Below, in pieces: positions 38,772 through 47,719 of a stretch of 64,000 bases of DNA. The stretch spans positions 198,654 to 262,653 of the forward strand of contig NZ_QJTD01000002.1 of assembly GCF_003217215.1 (NCBI RefSeq). Reading direction: 5' to 3'. Source of the DNA: Winogradskyella epiphytica. Its GTDB lineage: Bacteria > Bacteroidota > Bacteroidia > Flavobacteriales > Flavobacteriaceae. Every line of letters starts with the position of its first letter. Positions within the stretch are counted from its first letter, which is position 1. Made by a program: the position numbers and the translations under genes. The notes beneath the pieces were generated by a model that made no database searches, had not been told where the DNA came from, and saw nothing but the letters and a program-made list of their open reading frames with translations.

Positions 38772-40109
38772 TCAGATTTTCTGTAAGTAAGGACTTAATA
38801 TTTTTTGTATGTCTATATTATCCTTCTGTGGAATCAGGAAGTTGTTTAAGTCTTCTATATGGTTGATGTGTTCCTCTTTCTCTAGAAAACCATAGCCCAT
38901 ATATTCACCACTTTTTATCATTACAAAGGCTTCCTCATTAGCATGTCGGCCTTTTTCTTTTAGAATGATATCATCTTTCTGATTGGAGATATCGTAAATC
39001 GCTTCGAGAACTCTATTATTATAATCCTCAACGGTTTCCTCATCTCGACAAATACCATTACAGTTTTTAATGCTATAGTGTGAGCATTCGGATACAGACT
39101 CTTGTAAATGACAATATTTCGGACAGAGCTTATACTTTGCACATAGTTTCTCAACAAATTTCCTCAACTCTCTAATCGAATAAAAACTGACAATAGGATC
39201 TGGCACCAAGCGTCCTTTATTGGAAGCTAAATGCAAAATTCCTTTTCGGTCTTGATAAGAGAAGAGTGCTATAGACTGAATCGTTCTTTTTGAAACTTTA
39301 TTATAAATAGGGAAGTGGTGTTTTATAGCAGCATCTTCCATCAATAAGGCGACTAATTCACTACCTGATAATTCAAAATCGATATCCCTTGTTTCACGCA
39401 CCATGTCCAAAGATTTTTTGGTCTTACTATAAAAGTGACTCAGTACTCGTTTTTTAATATTTATAGCTTTTCCCACATAAATTACCTGTCCTTTTTTATC
39501 CTTAAAATAATAAATTCCAGCAGAATTGGGCAAGGCTTCAAAAGTGGCTTTAGGTAGGTTAGGAGGTAAAGTCGCTTCTCTAGAATTCTTATTTAAAAAC
39601 TCTGTAAATACATCTGAAGCTTGTGGCTGATTTAAAAGTAATTCAAAGAGGGTTACAGTAGCTTCGGCATCTCCACGTGCTCTATGCCTATCTACTAAAT
39701 CTATCTGTAAACTTCTAGATAATTTACCCAAACTATAGGATCGATACCCAGGTAATAAGCGACGCGATAGCCGAACCGTACATAGCTTTTTTCTATTGAA
39801 TTTTATGCCAATCCGCTGAAACTCACCACTTATAATACTATAATCAAAATTGACATTATGAGCCACAAACACAGCATCTTCTGTAATATTTAAAATATCT
39901 TGAGCAATCTCTTCAAAACGTGGAGCATTGGCCACTAAACCATTGTCAATGCCTGTAAGCGCCGTAATATGTGTAGGAATAAAACATTCTGGATTAATCA
40001 AGGATGTAAACTCATCAATAACACAATTACCGTCGTACTTAAATACTGAAATTTCAGTCATACGATTGGTTCGTCCTGTAGTTTCGACGTCAATGATGGT
40101 ATAAATCAT
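38772..40109 (-). CDS. DnaQ-like 3'-5' exonuclease fused to a UvrC/Cho-type GIY-YIG nuclease domain
   Basis: ATG 40109 is chosen because it begins directly with the exonuclease motif IDVETTG. Exo I (D and E in DVETTG), Exo II (HNVNFDYSII) and Exo III (HRARGDAEAT) mark a DEDDh exonuclease over residues 1-170. A GIY-YIG domain follows near 205-285 (NSAGIYYFKDKKG, VIYVGKAINIKKRVLSHF). The C-terminal part has a cysteine cluster (CAKYKLCPKYC, CSHYSIKNCNGIC) that could bind metal. This fusion is known in several phyla and is thought to act in DNA repair. A perfect inverted repeat lies in its upstream region. Confidence 0.9.
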   Translation of the reverse strand: MIYTIIDVETTGRTNRMTEISVFKYDGNCVIDEFTSLINPECFIPTHITALTGIDNGLVANAPRFEEIAQDILNITEDAVFVAHNVNFDYSIISGEFQRIGIKFNRKKLCTVRLSRRLLPGYRSYSLGKLSRSLQIDLVDRHRARGDAEATVTLFELLLNQPQASDVFTEFLNKNSREATLPPNLPKATFEALPNSAGIYYFKDKKGQVIYVGKAINIKKRVLSHFYSKTKKSLDMVRETRDIDFELSGSELVALLMEDAAIKHHFPIYNKVSKRTIQSIALFSYQDRKGILHLASNKGRLVPDPIVSFYSIRELRKFVEKLCAKYKLCPKYCHLQESVSECSHYSIKNCNGICRDEETVEDYNNRVLEAIYDISNQKDDIILKEKGRHANEEAFVMIKSGEYMGYGFLEKEEHINHIEDLNNFLIPQKDNIDIQKILSPYLQKI

Positions 40110-40149
40110 ATTCTTTTTCTCGCTATTTTTAATTCTATCCTTCAAGTAT

Positions 40150-40202
40150 TATTCCAATTTTAAGATGGACAGACCTATACCTTATTTGTACTAATTGGAA
40201 TA
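40150..40202. repeat. Perfect 10-bp inverted repeat upstream of the exonuclease/GIY-YIG gene
   Basis: TATTCCAATT at 40150-40159 and AATTGGAATA at 40193-40202 are exact reverse complements separated by 33 bases. The spacing is too wide for a simple terminator. It could be a pair of operator half-sites or a long-loop hairpin in the leader. Confidence 0.6.
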
Positions 40203-40278
40203 TTCAATCTTTCACTGGATATAGATCGAATTGATGTGGCCTAAGATTCTCTAGCATAAAAGTCGAAATTTAGAAAAC

Positions 40279-40731
40279 TTACTTCTCTTCATCCTTATGG
40301 GTCACAAGACTTTCTAACGCATAATATAATCTATTTTGTGCATTGTCTTGAGAGCCAAAAATAGATCGAAAAAGTTCTTTATTTTCTGTAATTAACAACC
40401 ACTGTGGCGTGCCTTCAGCATTGAATTGATCAAACACCTTATGATGTTCATCTATATAAATTGGAAAAGGTATCTCGCCACTCGTGAAAATACTCTTAAT
40501 GGACGCTTTAGAACCTTCTCGATTTGGAAAATCAGAATGAATAGCAGCTACTTGTATCATTGGATATTGTTGCTGAAATTCATAAGCTAATGGAATCGCT
40601 CTACCCGTACAGCCTAGACAATCATTATTATAAATAATTAATAGCAATATTTGATTGGCATAAATTGTCATTAAATCAACCGGACTGCCATCTAGGTCTT
40701 TGACTAATATCGCGCCTATTTTTGCGTTCAT
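40279..40731 (-). CDS. Thioredoxin-fold (redoxin/TlpA-like) protein
   Basis: The 150-residue cytoplasmic protein lacks a signal peptide. It opens like a peroxiredoxin/AhpC-TSA domain (GAILVKDLDGSPVDL) and carries a CxxC in NNDCLGCTGRAIPLA at about residues 38-41. It then has the cis-Pro strand GTPQWLLI and the HKVFDQF segment. It is likely a thiol-disulfide oxidoreductase or resolving partner. I cannot tell peroxidase from reductase activity. It stands alone between convergent or divergent neighbours. Confidence 0.8.
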   Translation of the reverse strand: MNAKIGAILVKDLDGSPVDLMTIYANQILLLIIYNNDCLGCTGRAIPLAYEFQQQYPMIQVAAIHSDFPNREGSKASIKSIFTSGEIPFPIYIDEHHKVFDQFNAEGTPQWLLITENKELFRSIFGSQDNAQNRLYYALESLVTHKDEEK

Positions 40732-40923
40732 TTTTGAAGGGAATTGGATATTACAAAATTAGTTTAAAATCATTGGTATTTCTAAAATAAGTTCACTTCA
40801 GTAGCTTGTGTTAAACAATCTTATAATTGTGTTTGCTAGATGAATAATGAATCATAAACAGTAGAACCTAAAGTGATCTCTATTAATTAAACGCGAACTT
40901 GCTTTTATAGTTTTTGTAATTAG

Positions 40924-40931
40924 TAAATTTG
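40924..40931 (+). promoter_or_regulatory. -7 element of the DUF2130 gene
   Basis: TAAATTTG matches TAnnTTTG. A TTG at 40899-40901 sits 22 bases upstream, slightly wider than ideal. The ATG is 29 bases downstream. Confidence 0.55.
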
Positions 40932-40959
40932 AGGTTCAGTATAATCGAAAACTGCCGCC

Positions 40960-42222
40960 ATGAAAAATGAAACTCAAATAAAATGTCCGAATTGTGGGAC
41001 CTCTATAGATGTTCAAGATATTTTATCACATCAATTAGAAGAAGAAATCAAACAAAAATATCAGTCTCGAATTGCCGAAGAGAAGAAGAAATATGAGCAG
41101 GAACAGGAAAAATTGAAGCAAGCAAAACTTGATTTTGAGGAAAAGAAGAAGAAAGAAAATGAACTTTTCCAAGAACGATTAGAACATCAACTTAAATCGA
41201 GTAAAAGAGAAATTGAAGCCAAATTAAAACTAAAATTAAAAGAAGAGCAGTCAGACCAATTTGATGCTTTACAAAAAGAACTCAATGAAAAGTCGGAACA
41301 AGTTAAAGAACTCAATCGTTCTAAGGCTGAAATAGAAAAGTTGAAGCGTGAGAAAGGGGAATTAAAAGAAGCGGCTGAAGCTGAAGCTCAGAAAAAATTA
41401 AATGACATTCTCATTGCGGAACGTGAAAAGATAAAAAAAGCAGAGGAAGACAAAAATGAGTTGCGTTTTAAAGAGATGCAAAAGCAATTAGAAGATCAAA
41501 AAAAGCTTACAGAAGAAATGAAACGTAAGCAAGAGCAAGGTTCAATGCAATTACAAGGAGAAGTTCAAGAATTAGCCATAGAGGAATGGTTAGCCGCTAA
41601 ATTTCCTTTAGATACTATTGAAGAAATTAAGAAAGGGGCTAGAGGAGGAGATTGTATACAAATTGTTCATACTCGTACGGAGCAAAACTGCGGAAGTATT
41701 TATTATGAAAGTAAACGTACCAAAGATTTTCAACCTTCATGGATAGAGAAATTTAAAGCAGATATACGAGATCGAGGGGCTAATATTGGTGTATTAGTTA
41801 CAGAAGTGATGCCTTCTGATATGGATAGGATGGGATTAAGAGAGGGGATTTGGATTTGTAATTACGAAGAATTTAAAGGCTTATGTACCGTTTTAAGAGA
41901 AGGTATTATTCAAGTAAATAATGCCATTGTGACTCAGGAAAATAAAGGAGACAAAATGGATTTGCTTTATGATTATTTAACCAGTAGTACGTTTAGAATG
42001 TCTATTGAAGCTATTGTTGAAGGCTTTACTCAAATGAAATCTGACTTAGATAGTGAGAAACGCTCAATGCAACGTATTTGGAAACAACGAGAAAAGCAAA
42101 TTGAAAAAGTTATTATTAATACGATAGATATGTATGGTTCCGTTAAAGGAATTGCCGGAAATGCGATACAATCCGTTAAAGCTTTAGAGTTGCCTGAAGG
42201 AGATCCGAGTGAGGAAGATTAA
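40960..42222 (+). CDS. DUF2130 protein: long coiled coil plus nuclease-like domain
   Basis: It starts with a single CxxC zinc-knuckle-like motif (IKCPNCGTSID), continues with about 190 residues of Glu/Lys/Gln-rich coiled coil, and ends in the DUF2130 core (about 200-330). In the core, GGDCIQIV followed by IYYESKRTKDF gives the D...E-x-K arrangement of PD-(D/E)XK nucleases. SWIEKFKADIRDRGANIGVLV and the WICNYEEFKGL helix match the RmuC-like architecture. RmuC limits recombination in E. coli; a role in DNA maintenance is inferred for this family, not shown. Confidence 0.85.
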   Translation: MKNETQIKCPNCGTSIDVQDILSHQLEEEIKQKYQSRIAEEKKKYEQEQEKLKQAKLDFEEKKKKENELFQERLEHQLKSSKREIEAKLKLKLKEEQSDQFDALQKELNEKSEQVKELNRSKAEIEKLKREKGELKEAAEAEAQKKLNDILIAEREKIKKAEEDKNELRFKEMQKQLEDQKKLTEEMKRKQEQGSMQLQGEVQELAIEEWLAAKFPLDTIEEIKKGARGGDCIQIVHTRTEQNCGSIYYESKRTKDFQPSWIEKFKADIRDRGANIGVLVTEVMPSDMDRMGLREGIWICNYEEFKGLCTVLREGIIQVNNAIVTQENKGDKMDLLYDYLTSSTFRMSIEAIVEGFTQMKSDLDSEKRSMQRIWKQREKQIEKVIINTIDMYGSVKGIAGNAIQSVKALELPEGDPSEED

Positions 42223-42257
42223 AACAAGCTAATCTTTAAAATTTGAAATGTTTTTTT

Positions 42258-42297
42258 GAAATGTTTAGTGAAATGATTTATTTCTTCTCAACATTTC
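42258..42297 (+). other. Nested hairpin after the DUF2130 gene
   Basis: An outer stem GAAATGTT/AACATTTC encloses an inner stem GAAAT/ATTTC with a five-base loop. There is no strong T-tract, so it could be a weak terminator or an mRNA 3'-end structure. Confidence 0.5.
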
Positions 42298-42421
42298 TTA
42301 TATTATAACCTGATTTAATTTCTCATCTGTAATCAAATTATGAATAATTTAAAAAACACAAATATTACTTAGGATATAATGATTGAAATGAATTTCTTAC
42401 GCGACTCAAATTTTGTGATAA

Positions 42422-43045
42422 ATGGATAACTTAATTACATTCGCGATTACAGTATTTACTGGGTTCTTTGCTATAACTAACCCAATATCAAACATGACTG
42501 TTTTTGTATCCTTAACACAAGGATTGGATGAAAAAACTAAAAACATCATCAATAAAAAAGCCAATTTCATTGCTTTTATTATTGTCACCGTATTTGTTCT
42601 CCTAGGTAAATTCATTTTTGAACTCTTTAATATTAGTATACCAGCCTTTAAAATTACAGGTGGAATTCTAATTTTCTTTATTGGTTTTGAGATGCTTCAA
42701 TCCAAGAAATCCAATGTAAAAAATATAAAACACGTAGATATTGATGAAGATATTGCTGTATCACCTTTAGCTATACCAATTTTAGCTGGTCCGGGTACCA
42801 TTGTGACGGCAATGAACTTTGTAGCTAATGTGAGCACTATTCAAATTTTCTTAGTGATTGCTATTTTTGGCCTAATGAGCATATTGGCTTATATCACCTT
42901 TAGGCTAAGTGATCTTATTGTAAAAATTGTAGGGAATAACGTCATCTCAGTAATTGGCAAAATCATGGGTCTAATTATTGCCATCATCGGAACAGGAATG
43001 ATTATCAACGGTATTAAACTAGCCTTTAATCTTATCACGGCTTAA
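42422..43045 (+). CDS. MarC-family integral membrane protein
   Basis: The 207-residue protein has six predicted TM helices (ITFAITVFTGFFAITNPI, NFIAFIIVTVFVLLGKFI, ITGGILIFFIGFEML, PLAIPILAGPGTIVTAM, IFLVIAIFGLMSILAYI, IGLIIAIIGTGMII-like). The ITNPISNM and IPILAGPGTI motifs are characteristic of the MarC/UPF0056 family. Despite its name, MarC is not established as a drug-resistance determinant and its substrate is unknown. It has no adjacent marR- or marA-type regulator. Confidence 0.9.
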   Translation: MDNLITFAITVFTGFFAITNPISNMTVFVSLTQGLDEKTKNIINKKANFIAFIIVTVFVLLGKFIFELFNISIPAFKITGGILIFFIGFEMLQSKKSNVKNIKHVDIDEDIAVSPLAIPILAGPGTIVTAMNFVANVSTIQIFLVIAIFGLMSILAYITFRLSDLIVKIVGNNVISVIGKIMGLIIAIIGTGMIINGIKLAFNLITA

Positions 43046-43247
43046 ATTCTTAAGCCTCTTTAGATTAAACTGATATCTTTTAATTTCTTGTAGAGAATTA
43101 AACTTAATTATTATTCTTATATTTATCTAGCCGCCTAACTATCAACAACTAAACTTTCCCTTTTAAGAATAATCTTTGTCTTTTAATAACTATACGCCTT
43201 TCGTGGTGTCTAGTCTATTGTTGTATATAACTTATAAAATTATCGCT

Positions 43248-44384
43248 ATGTGGTATAATGATTTAAGGCCAGATAAAGAGCTTATTAATGATAAGTACGC
43301 TTTAATAATGCTGGATTCAGAAGATGAGTATAGACGCATGATGAGTGATGCCGACAAAAATAGGACCATGACCAATCTTTTAGCTTTACGGCAAGGCTTA
43401 AGAGACCACATTCCTAAAAAAACAGTGGACACTAATCTTCTACTATGTTCTTGGAATATTAAAAACTTTGGAACCCTTAAAGATAGGACGGTTGAATCTC
43501 TCTTTTATATTGCTGAAATTATCAATGCTTTTGATATAGTTGCAGTACAAGAAGTGAATAGAAATTTAGATGATTTTAAAAAGGTACTTAGAGTCTTAGG
43601 AAGTCATTGGAAATACACCTTAAGTGATGTCACAGAGGGTAGTTCAGGAAATGACGAACGCTTTGGTTTTATTTATGATTCCCGGCGGGTTATACATTCT
43701 GGCTTATCTGGTGAAATTGTAATCTCACCAGAACTCATTGATGAGAATCCTATTATTAGCCAATTAAAACGAACACCAACTTTTACTGGATTTGAAAGTG
43801 GATGGCGGAAATTCTCCATCGTAAGTGTTCATTTACATCCGGGAAATGGTCCTCTTAACAAGGCCATTAGAAAAGAAGAAGTTCGCTTATTAATGGAGAT
43901 ATTAAAAAAGAAGTTAAAATCTTCTGCTTTTGAAAATCGCAATATGATTATTTTAGGTGATACTAATCTTTATGAAGATGATGAAGATATTGTTAAGCTT
44001 ATAACCGATCAAAAATTTGTGGAAAGTGATGGTTTAAAAGGAAAGTTTACTAACACTAGTTTAAATCAAATTTACGATAGGGTATTTCTTAATGTGGACA
44101 CCTATTTCAAAATTGCTACTAATGACGATGGCACTGAGAAGGGAGGTGTTTTCAATTTGTTCGATTATGTTTACAAAAATTCTGCAGCAGAAATTACAAA
44201 ATATCATACGTTAATGCTTGAGCATAAAGATGATCCAAGCACCTTAATTAGCGATGCCAAGTTTAAATCCTATTTTAATAAGTATTGGAAGCGAAATCAG
44301 ATGAGTGATCATCTCCCTATTTGGTTAGAACTGCAAACGGAAAGTAGTGATGAATTTTTAATTAATAAGTTGCGTTGGTTTTAA
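43248..44384 (+). CDS. Endonuclease/exonuclease/phosphatase (EEP) superfamily protein
   Basis: The frame opens with TTG at 43176, but ATG 43248 (MWYNDLRPDKEL) is the first ATG, and a TTTG-type box near 43170 would place transcription start downstream of the TTG. EEP motifs are complete: SWNIKNFG (Asn), AVQEVNRN (catalytic Glu), HLHPGNGP, ILGDTNLYED (Asp/Asn) and SDHLPIW (Asp-His near the C-terminus). There is no signal peptide with this start. It is a metal-dependent phosphodiesterase; the substrate (nucleic acid, inositide or lipid) cannot be read from sequence. Confidence 0.8.
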   Translation: MWYNDLRPDKELINDKYALIMLDSEDEYRRMMSDADKNRTMTNLLALRQGLRDHIPKKTVDTNLLLCSWNIKNFGTLKDRTVESLFYIAEIINAFDIVAVQEVNRNLDDFKKVLRVLGSHWKYTLSDVTEGSSGNDERFGFIYDSRRVIHSGLSGEIVISPELIDENPIISQLKRTPTFTGFESGWRKFSIVSVHLHPGNGPLNKAIRKEEVRLLMEILKKKLKSSAFENRNMIILGDTNLYEDDEDIVKLITDQKFVESDGLKGKFTNTSLNQIYDRVFLNVDTYFKIATNDDGTEKGGVFNLFDYVYKNSAAEITKYHTLMLEHKDDPSTLISDAKFKSYFNKYWKRNQMSDHLPIWLELQTESSDEFLINKLRWF

Positions 44385-44458
44385 ATGGTCAATGAAACAA
44401 AAAAATAAGCTGACTCTAAATGTATATAGCCATGTTGATTTTTTAATTTGATGAAATT

Positions 44459-44497
44459 AAAAAAGGCCTGTTCACATCATGTAAGCAGGCCTTCATT
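44459..44497 (-). terminator. Terminator at the end of the TetR-to-DJ-1 gene run
   Basis: Arms AAGGCCTG and CAGGCCTT pair perfectly around a 15-base loop. The A-run at 44459-44464 is a U-tract on the minus strand. It closes the block that starts at the tetR-type gene and also faces the convergent EEP gene. Confidence 0.8.
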
Positions 44498-44514
44498 ATT
44501 ATAAATTCTTAAAA

Positions 44515-45321
44515 TTACTTTAAAGCTTCTAATAATTTTTCTGCAACCAACTCAGATGATGCTGGGTTCTGTCCGGTTATTAGATTTTCATCTTGAATAG
44601 CATAAGCAGCCCAATCTTCTTTTTTAGAGTAAATACCTCCATTTGCAGTTAACATATCTTCTACTAAAAATGGAACAACATCTTTAAGGCCAACAGCAGC
44701 TTCTTCAGTATTGGTGAATCCGGTTACTTTTTTACCTTTAACTAGAGGTGTTCCGTCAGTACTCTTAACATCTTTCAATGCCGCTGGTGCGTGACATACG
44801 AAGGCCACTGGTTTGTTTTGACTGTTGAATTTCTCAATTAATGCTATAGATGTAGCATCGTTTGCTAAATCCCATAAAGGACCATGACCACCAGGATAAA
44901 ATACAGCATCAAAATCATCAGGGTTTATATCTGCTAATACTTTAGTATTTGCGATTCTTGCTTTAGCTTCAGCATCATTGTCGAAACGTTTAGTGGCTTC
45001 TGTTGCAGCATCTGGAGAATCACTTGATGGATCTATTGGAGCTGCACCACCTTTTGGTGTAGCAATTGTAATTGTGGCGCCTTTATCTAATAAGGTGTAA
45101 TAAGGGCTGGCGAATTCTTCTACCCAAAATCCTGTTTTCTTTCCTGTATCTCCTAATTTATCATGAGATGTTAATACGAATAATACGTTCATTGTCTTTT
45201 CTTTTTTAGGTTCTGTTTGTGCTTCTGAAACGTTTTCAGAAATAACTTTGTTAATAGTGTCTTTACAGCTTGAAGCTGTAATGACTGTTAGTGCTATGGC
45301 TAATGTTTTTAGTATTTTCAT
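44515..45321 (-). CDS. DJ-1/PfpI (Hsp31-like) lipoprotein, possible glyoxalase III
   Basis: ATG 45321 starts a lipoprotein signal ending VITASSC (Cys19). The domain then follows Hsp31-type proteins: Glu68/69 in GFWVEEF, the nucleophile elbow VAFVCHAPAAL with Cys176 and His177, and YPGGHGPLWDL. These residues match the Cys/His/Glu set of cofactor-free methylglyoxalase (glyoxalase III) and deglycase-type enzymes. Anchoring such a protein in the envelope is unusual, because DJ-1 enzymes are mostly cytosolic. It is the last gene of the oxidoreductase run, 127 bases after the YqhD-like gene. Confidence 0.85.
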   Translation of the reverse strand: MKILKTLAIALTVITASSCKDTINKVISENVSEAQTEPKKEKTMNVLFVLTSHDKLGDTGKKTGFWVEEFASPYYTLLDKGATITIATPKGGAAPIDPSSDSPDAATEATKRFDNDAEAKARIANTKVLADINPDDFDAVFYPGGHGPLWDLANDATSIALIEKFNSQNKPVAFVCHAPAALKDVKSTDGTPLVKGKKVTGFTNTEEAAVGLKDVVPFLVEDMLTANGGIYSKKEDWAAYAIQDENLITGQNPASSELVAEKLLEALK

Positions 45322-45448
45322 TCTTATTAGGTTAATATCATGTCGGTAAAACGCCGTCGAAAACTCATTCATTTATTAAAGTTGAAGATCTTTCGACAGC
45401 GCTCAAAAAGACATTAATACCTGATTGAACTTATCTTTACAGCTAAAC

Positions 45449-46609
45449 TTAGTAAGCCATTTTTACAATCTTTTCTACCATATCTGGCGATAACGATTGG
45501 TGTTCACCTAATCCCATCCATTTACGCTCAGTAAAACGTTTTGCAATGGTTTCGGCTGTACCTTCGTAATCTTTAGTGTAATCTGATAACTTAGTATCGA
45601 TACCTAATTCGTGGAAAAAAGCTTTAGTTTTTTGAATAGCAGCATAAGCTTTATCGTCTATACTTCCTTCGGTAATATTCCAAACACGCTCTGCATATTG
45701 TGCTAATTTTTCTTTCTTAGCTTCAAAATTAAACTTGTAATGGCTTGGTGCAATTACTGCTAAAGTACGCGCGTGATCAATACCAAACATAGCTGTTAAC
45801 TCATGTCCCATAGCATGTACGGCCCAATCTCCAGGAACTCCTTTTTGAATTAATCCGTTTAAGGCCATAGTACAGCTCCACATAAAATTAGATGCGGCTT
45901 TATAATCCGTAGGATCTTTAAGCACCTTTGGAGCCACTTCTATTATAGTTTGTAAAATACTTTCTGCAAAACGATCTTGTAATAATGCTTCAATTGGGTA
46001 GGTCATATATTGTTCTAATACGTGAGTAAACGCATCGGTTAAACCGTTAGCTAACTGACGCTCTGGAATAGAGTTAATTACTTGAGGGTCTAAAATTGAG
46101 AACTCAGGAAATAATCCAGGTCCACCCATGGCGAGTTTTTCTTTAGTTTCTGCTCTTGTAATTACAGCACCTGAATTCATTTCAGAACCTGTTGCTGGTA
46201 AGGTTAAAACCGTTCCAAAAGGCATACCTTTTTCAGTTCTGATATTTTGGGTTAAAATATCCCAAGGTGTATCTCCTTCATATAATGCCGCAGCCGATAA
46301 AAATTTGGTACCATCAATAACAGAGCCACCACCAACAGCTAATAAATAGGTAATGTTCTCGTCTTTAATAACTTTTAAAGCATCCATTAATGTCGAATAT
46401 TCTGGGTTTGCAGGAATCCCGCCAAACTCAATAACCTCAACTTTAGCTAATGCCGTTTTTACTTGATCGTAAATACCATTTTTCTTGATGCTTCCTCCAC
46501 CATAAAGCAATAGGACTTTAGCATCTTTAGGTATTTCGGTTTCTAGTTTTTCTATTGTGTCCTTTCCAAAAATGATTTTGGTTGGGTTTTTAAATTCAAA
46601 ATTGTTCAT
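45449..46609 (-). CDS. Iron-containing alcohol dehydrogenase, YqhD-type aldehyde reductase
   Basis: The 386-residue enzyme follows the YqhD/BDH pattern. The nucleotide domain has LLLYGGGSIKKNG and AVGGGSVIDGTKF (the GGGS loop), and ATGSEMNSGAVITR is the adjacent family motif. Metal ligands are Asp in GLTDAFTH, His in the same motif, and His residues in VHAMGHELTAMFGIDHARTLA-type segments. YqhD uses NADPH to reduce short and peroxidation-derived aldehydes such as methylglyoxal and acrolein. Its place between an MDR reductase and a DJ-1 protein supports an aldehyde-defence role. Confidence 0.92.
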   Translation of the reverse strand: MNNFEFKNPTKIIFGKDTIEKLETEIPKDAKVLLLYGGGSIKKNGIYDQVKTALAKVEVIEFGGIPANPEYSTLMDALKVIKDENITYLLAVGGGSVIDGTKFLSAAALYEGDTPWDILTQNIRTEKGMPFGTVLTLPATGSEMNSGAVITRAETKEKLAMGGPGLFPEFSILDPQVINSIPERQLANGLTDAFTHVLEQYMTYPIEALLQDRFAESILQTIIEVAPKVLKDPTDYKAASNFMWSCTMALNGLIQKGVPGDWAVHAMGHELTAMFGIDHARTLAVIAPSHYKFNFEAKKEKLAQYAERVWNITEGSIDDKAYAAIQKTKAFFHELGIDTKLSDYTKDYEGTAETIAKRFTERKWMGLGEHQSLSPDMVEKIVKMAY

Positions 46610-46709
46610 CTTCTTTTCCTTTTTTTTGTGTTATTTTCTTTAGTAATATGTTGTATTCAAACACCTTCATCAACTCTTGGAGATCATAAGGTTATAATGT
46701 TTCAGCGTT

Positions 46710-47708
46710 TTAAATTTTAACAACCATTTTCCCTTTGTTCTTTCCTACGAATAAGTCGATAAAAGCATATGGAATATTGTCAAAACCTTCTACGATAGTT
46801 TCAGAATAGGTGAGTTTATCTTCTTTCAACCATTTTGATAATTCGCTTATAGCTTCCGGGAATATTTCAGCATAATTAGATACAATGAAACCTTGCATCA
46901 ATGCGCTGTTTTTAACTAAGAACGGCTGCACACTTAATCCAGTTGGCAATTCGGTATTATTATAAACAGAAATTGCACCACAAATAACCAGTCTAGCAAA
47001 ACGATTAATATTAAATAAAACGGCATCTGAAATAGGTCCACCTACATTGTCAAAATAGATATCAACACCCTTTGGAGCTGCTTCTTTAATAGCTGCAGCC
47101 ATGTTTTTGGTGGTTTTATAATTGATGCCTTCATCAAAACCGAATTTAGATTTTAATAGTTCTACTTTTTCATCTGAACCAGCAATTCCTATAACTCTTA
47201 GCCCAAGTATTTTACCAATTTGACCAACTACAGATCCTACAGCTCCAGCAGCGCCGGATACGACTAAAGTTTCACCTGATTTAGGCTTACCAATTTGCAT
47301 TAGTCCGCAATAAGCCGTCAATCCCGTCATTCCTAATATACCTAAATAAGCACTTAGTGGCGCTATATTACCATCCACTTTTAATAAGCCTTCGCCATTA
47401 GAAACCTGTTTGGTTTTCCAATCTAACATACCGGACACATAATCACCTTCTTTAAAATCGTCATTCTTAGAGTCAATTACTTTGGCTATAACTCCAGATT
47501 GAATCGGTTGATTGAGTTCGAATGGTGGAATATAAGATTTAGCGTCGCTCATCCTACCTCTTAAATACGGATCTACCGAAACATAAGAGGTTTCTAATAG
47601 AAGTTCTCCTTCTTTTAATTCTAATTCAAGATCTTCTGATTTAAACTCAAAGTCTGAAACTATAGGTTGTCCTTCAGGTCTTTTCTTTAATACTATTGAT
47701 TTTATCAT
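46710..47708 (-). CDS. Zinc-free MDR-family NADP-dependent reductase
   Basis: The ATG at 47708 is chosen because the longer frame would run into the preceding gene. The family core has YVSVDPYLRGRMSD near residue 50, the Rossmann motif VVSGAAGAVGSVVGQIGKI near 150, and DIYFDNVGG. No zinc-binding cysteines are present. This is the leukotriene B4 dehydrogenase/2-alkenal reductase (YncB/CurA-like) branch, which reduces alpha,beta-unsaturated aldehydes and ketones with NADPH. The start lies 11 bases after the nitroreductase stop codon. Confidence 0.9.
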   Translation of the reverse strand: MIKSIVLKKRPEGQPIVSDFEFKSEDLELELKEGELLLETSYVSVDPYLRGRMSDAKSYIPPFELNQPIQSGVIAKVIDSKNDDFKEGDYVSGMLDWKTKQVSNGEGLLKVDGNIAPLSAYLGILGMTGLTAYCGLMQIGKPKSGETLVVSGAAGAVGSVVGQIGKILGLRVIGIAGSDEKVELLKSKFGFDEGINYKTTKNMAAAIKEAAPKGVDIYFDNVGGPISDAVLFNINRFARLVICGAISVYNNTELPTGLSVQPFLVKNSALMQGFIVSNYAEIFPEAISELSKWLKEDKLTYSETIVEGFDNIPYAFIDLFVGKNKGKMVVKI

Positions 47709-47719
47709 GATTGTTATTT

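Noticed and set aside
42422-43045. Multiple antibiotic resistance locus
   Set aside because: The MarC name is historical; no marR/marA-type regulator or efflux pump lies nearby, and a resistance role is not established for the family.
43176-43247. TTG start extending the EEP protein by 24 residues with a hydrophobic segment
   Set aside because: TTG starts are rare and a TTTG-type box near 43170 would place transcription start after it; the ATG at 43248 is simpler. It stays possible.
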